Below, in pieces: positions 23,365-25,668 of a stretch of 25,668 nt of DNA. The notes under the pieces were generated by a model. The model had not been told where the DNA came from, did no database searches, and saw nothing but the letters and a program-made list of their open reading frames with translations. The translations under genes and the position numbers were made by a program. Each line of letters opens with the position of its first letter. Within the stretch, counting starts at the first letter, position 1. This stretch comes from Pseudomonadota bacterium (GTDB taxonomy: Bacteria > Pseudomonadota > Alphaproteobacteria > Rhizobiales > Beijerinckiaceae): contig JAEXGT010000092.1 in assembly GCA_023450615.1 (NCBI GenBank), positions 1 through 25,668 of the forward strand. The letters run 5' to 3'.

Positions 23365-24356
23365 GCCACGCCGGCGCGCAGCAGATCGAGATAATGCACC
23401 AGGCCGACAGGCTTGTTGTTCTCGACGACGATCAGCGACGTGATGCGCGCTGTTTCTTCGATCTCCAGGGCGGAGGCGAGGAGCGCATCCGGCGCGATGG
23501 TGCGCGGCGAGCGTGTCATGATGGCGGCGACCGGCAGGGTGCCGAGATCGGGGCGAAGATTGCGGCGCAGGTCGCCGTCGGTGACGATGCCCGCGAGCGT
23601 GCCGTCCGCATTCACCACGATCACCGAGCCGAAGCCCTTGCGGCCGATCTCCTCGATGGCCTGATCCATGCGGGCGTCGATGCCGACGATCGGCAGCCGC
23701 TCGTCCTTATGCATGATGTCGCGCACCAGCTTGAGTTGCGCGCCGAGCTTGCCGCCCGGATGAAACACGCGGAAGTTCTCCGCCGTGAAGCCGCGCCTTT
23801 CGAGCAGCGCGATGGCAAGCGCGTCGCCCAGCGCCAGCTGGATCGTCGTGGAGGTGGTGGGCGCGAGCCCGTTGGGGCAGGCCTCCTTGACCTTGGGCAG
23901 CGCCAGGCAGATGTCGGCAGCTTGGCCCAGGGTCGAATCCGCATTCGACGTGAATGCGATCAAGGGCACCCGGAAGCGGCGGGAATAGCCGACGATGTCG
24001 GCAAGCTCCGCCGTTTCGCCGGACCAGGAGAGGGCGATGATCACGTCCTCCGGCTGAATCATGCCCAGATCGCCGTGGCTGGCTTCGGCCGGGTGGACGT
24101 AATGGGCAGGCGTTCCGGTCGAGGCCATGGTGGCGACGATCTTGCGGCCGATATGGCCGGACTTGCCCATGCCGGTGACGATGACGCGGCCCTTGGCGGC
24201 GGCAATCGTCTCAATGGCTGCCGTGAAGAGAGGACCGAGGCCGTTGCCGATGGCGTCCATCAGGGCGGTCAGGCCCTCGCGCTCGGTTTCGAGCGTGCGC
24301 AGGGCAGAGGCGACGGCTTGGGTCAATGAGGCGGATTGGGTCTGTACGAATGCCAT
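23361..24356 (-). CDS. kdsD: Arabinose-5-phosphate isomerase, KpsF/GutQ family
   Basis: The 331-residue enzyme converts ribulose-5-phosphate to arabinose-5-phosphate, the first step toward KDO for lipopolysaccharide. The N-terminal SIS domain is clear (residues 35-190): RVIVTGMGKSGHIGRKIVATM, STGTPAHYVHPAEASHGDLGM and ALSWSGETAEL. Two CBS domains follow (about 205-331), with MHKDERLPIVGIDARMDQAI, VVNADGTLAGIVTDGDLRR and MTRSPRTIAPDAL. The ATG at 24356 is preceded by GAGGGCGG, which lies in an inverted repeat (24357-24384). It follows galU on the same strand at 49 bp, so the two likely share a transcript for envelope sugar precursors. KdsD is preferred over KpsF or GutQ because no capsule or glucitol genes are near. 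Confidence 0.92.
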   Translation of the reverse strand: MAFVQTQSASLTQAVASALRTLETEREGLTALMDAIGNGLGPLFTAAIETIAAAKGRVIVTGMGKSGHIGRKIVATMASTGTPAHYVHPAEASHGDLGMIQPEDVIIALSWSGETAELADIVGYSRRFRVPLIAFTSNADSTLGQAADICLALPKVKEACPNGLAPTTSTTIQLALGDALAIALLERRGFTAENFRVFHPGGKLGAQLKLVRDIMHKDERLPIVGIDARMDQAIEEIGRKGFGSVIVVNADGTLAGIVTDGDLRRNLRPDLGTLPVAAIMTRSPRTIAPDALLASALEIEETARITSLIVVENNKPVGLVHYLDLLRAGVA

Positions 24357-24384
24357 GGCCGCCCTCTAGCATATCCGGGCGGCC
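24357..24384 (-). promoter_or_regulatory. Hairpin that covers the kdsD ribosome-binding site
   Basis: GGCCGCCC (24357-24364) and GGGCGGCC (24377-24384) are perfect 8-bp reverse complements around a 12-nt loop. In the minus-strand mRNA the 3' arm holds the GGGCGG part of the kdsD ribosome-binding site and ends next to the ATG at 24356. Such a stem would lower initiation unless opened by ribosomes or another factor. Confidence 0.5.
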
Positions 24385-24405
24385 ACGAGAAACCCTGAAG
24401 TCCGG

Positions 24406-25272
24406 TTACTTTTGGCGCAGGAAGGCTTCCAGCTCCTGGCGGAAGGCCGGGCCCAGATCCTCGCGCTCCAGGGCATAGGCCACGTTCGCCATGAGGAAGC
24501 CGATCTTCGAGCCGGTATCGTAGGTCTTGCCCTGATATCTCATGCCGAAGAAGGGCTGGTCCTTCATCAGGCGGATCATCGAGTCGGTCAGCTGGATCTC
24601 GTTGCCCGCGCCGCGCTCCTGGTTCGAGAGCAGGTCGAAGACTTCAGGCTGCAGGATATAGCGGCCTGAGATGATGTAGTTCGAGGGAGCCGTGCCCTTC
24701 GGCGGCTTCTCCACCATGCCGGTGATCTCGAAGGTCTGGCCGAATTCCTGGCCCACCGAGACGATGCCGTATTGGTGCGTCTGGTCCTCCGGCACTTCCT
24801 CCACGGCGATGATGTTGCCGCCGTGCTTCTCATAGGCCGCGATCATCTGCTCCATGGAGCCGCGGCTGAGCATGTCGGGGAGAATGACCGCGAAGGGTTC
24901 GTCCCCCACGAGTTCGCGGGCGCACCACACCGCATGGCCGAGGCCCAGGGGCTCCTGCTGCCGGGTGAAGCTCGTCTGCCCGGCCTTGGGCTGGTCCTGG
25001 GCGAGAGCCTCCAGTTCCTTGGTCTTGTTGCGGGCTTCCAGGGTCTTGTTCAGCTCGTAGGCGATGTCGAAATGGTCCTCGATCACCGCCTTGTTGCGGC
25101 CCGTAACGAAGATGAAATGCTCGATCCCGGCAGCCCGCGCCTCATCCACCACGTGCTGCACCACGGGGCGGTCCACCACGCACAGCATCTCCTTCGGCAC
25201 CGCCTTGGTGGCGGGAAGGAAGCGGGTGCCGAGACCGGCAACGGGAAGGACTGCTTTGCGAATGCGCTTCAT
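24406..25272 (-). CDS. galU: UTP-glucose-1-phosphate uridylyltransferase
   Basis: The 288-residue cytoplasmic enzyme makes UDP-glucose from UTP and glucose-1-phosphate, feeding glucans, exopolysaccharide and lipopolysaccharide. The nucleotide-binding start KAVLPVAGLGTRFLPATKAV with PKEML is diagnostic, followed by FVTGRNKAVIEDHFD, QQEPLGLGHAVWCA, FAVILPDML, GMVEKPP, GRYILQPEVFDLL, GNEIQLTDSM and YDTGSKIGFLMANV. The length matches bacterial GalU. The ATG at 25272 gives the canonical N-terminus (MKRIRKAVLP); the ribosome-binding site is weak. An upstream TTG at 25311 is open in frame but has no support. kdsD lies 49 bp downstream. Confidence 0.96.
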   Translation of the reverse strand: MKRIRKAVLPVAGLGTRFLPATKAVPKEMLCVVDRPVVQHVVDEARAAGIEHFIFVTGRNKAVIEDHFDIAYELNKTLEARNKTKELEALAQDQPKAGQTSFTRQQEPLGLGHAVWCARELVGDEPFAVILPDMLSRGSMEQMIAAYEKHGGNIIAVEEVPEDQTHQYGIVSVGQEFGQTFEITGMVEKPPKGTAPSNYIISGRYILQPEVFDLLSNQERGAGNEIQLTDSMIRLMKDQPFFGMRYQGKTYDTGSKIGFLMANVAYALEREDLGPAFRQELEAFLRQK

Positions 25273-25322
25273 GGATCGAGCCGTGTTTGAGCAGGAAGAG
25301 AGGGGGAACAATCTAAGGCAGG

Positions 25323-25351
25323 ATAGGCAAAAGAAAACCGTTCGCTGTCAA
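25323..25351 (-). promoter_or_regulatory. Possible promoter of galU
   Basis: On the minus strand a perfect TTGACA (complement of 25346-25351) is followed after 17 bp by GCCTAT (complement of 25323-25328). The -10 is poor; TATCCT three bases further on is an alternative at 20 bp. The transcript would start about 45 bases before the galU ATG. Confidence 0.35.
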
Positions 25352-25491
25352 GCTTGAGGCTCCTTAACGCCCAAGGCCCCGACTCGTTGCATCCGGATTT
25401 CTCCTCCTTCTTGAAGCCCTGGACATGAATTGAAGCTGAAGCGTTTTGGTTAAGCCGCCAGGATGGGCAGGACGCGAGGAGGATCGAGGAT

Positions 25492-25668
25492 GGCGCCTCG
25501 GTTCTGGAGGCGTGGGTGTGGTCAAACGGATATCCGGCGTCGCTTTCGAGGTACGGCTCAGCTCCCGCCGTCCGGGAGATCGGCCAAGCTCGAGCGCATC
25601 CGCAGCCTTGGATGGCAACCGCAACATGACGATCTGGCCGAAATCGTCGATCAGGCCCTGTGCTGGGA
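25492..25668 (+). pseudogene. galE: Frameshifted remnant of the 3' end of a UDP-glucose 4-epimerase gene (galE), cut by the window edge
   Basis: Three reading frames together give a GalE C-terminus: GASVLEA (25492-25512), then VVKRISGVAFEVRLSSRRPGD (25518-25580, another frame), then AKLERIRSLGWQPQHDDLAEIV with DQALCW (from 25583, third frame). The RRPGD-PA-L and LGW-P-HDDL-EIV-AL-W pattern is typical of GalE. Each switch is explained by one missing base. Relative to intact GalE a few residues are also missing after PAKL. No start codon or nucleotide-binding half is present upstream. It could instead be a sequencing artefact at the frameshifts, but the missing 5' part still marks it as a fragment. 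The other 220 bp back to galU show only the possible galU promoter. Confidence 0.6.

Noticed and set aside
25364..25627. An 87-codon minus-strand frame near the right edge
   Set aside because: Antisense to the galE remnant, rich in Pro/Arg/Ser, no start signal and no family.

Overview
The window looks like chromosomal core sequence from a GC-rich alphaproteobacterium, most likely of the order Hyphomicrobiales (Microvirga, Methylobacterium or Bosea-like). This rests on gene content (HWE-type histidine kinase, fused indolepyruvate oxidoreductase, TAXI-TRAP transporter with a DUF1850 partner, KdsD/GalU), strong G/C bias at third positions, and an intergenic repeat of a type I recall from these genera. 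The genus is an inference from memory, not a search.

Layout from left to right: a truncated periplasmic glucan biosynthesis gene (-); a three-gene TAXI-family TRAP operon (+) with an intrinsic terminator between the binding protein and the fused permease; a 78-residue membrane protein (-); a gamma-glutamyltransferase-family hydrolase (+); a leftward set of a YitT-like membrane protein, a NicO-type Ni/Co transporter and a DUF1007 protein (-); a 1167-residue fused indolepyruvate ferredoxin oxidoreductase (+) behind a perfect 25-bp palindrome; a DUF2243 membrane protein with an unusual C-terminal extension (+); a 123-bp inverted-repeat element; an aromatic/aspartate aminotransferase and uracil-DNA glycosylase (-); a secreted metallophosphatase/5'-nucleotidase (+); an HWE sensor kinase (+); ferrochelatase with an FNR/FixK-type box (+); an AlaX editing protein (-); an SPFH-NfeD pair (+); and kdsD with galU (-), followed by a frameshifted remnant of a galE 3' end (+).

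Functional links: the aminotransferase and the indolepyruvate oxidoreductase could act in sequence on aromatic amino acids. galU, kdsD, the glucan gene and the galE remnant concern envelope polysaccharide precursors. NicO and DUF1007 overlap by 10 bp and probably form one metal-transport unit. SPFH and NfeD share an ATGA overlap and form the classic membrane-quality-control pair.

No prophage, CRISPR array, transposase, rRNA or tRNA was seen. I did not find a clear new multi-gene system. The most interesting signals are regulatory or degenerate: the 25-bp palindrome, the repeat that supplies the stop codons of two convergent genes, the hairpin over the kdsD ribosome-binding site, the FNR-type box at hemH, and the galE relic.
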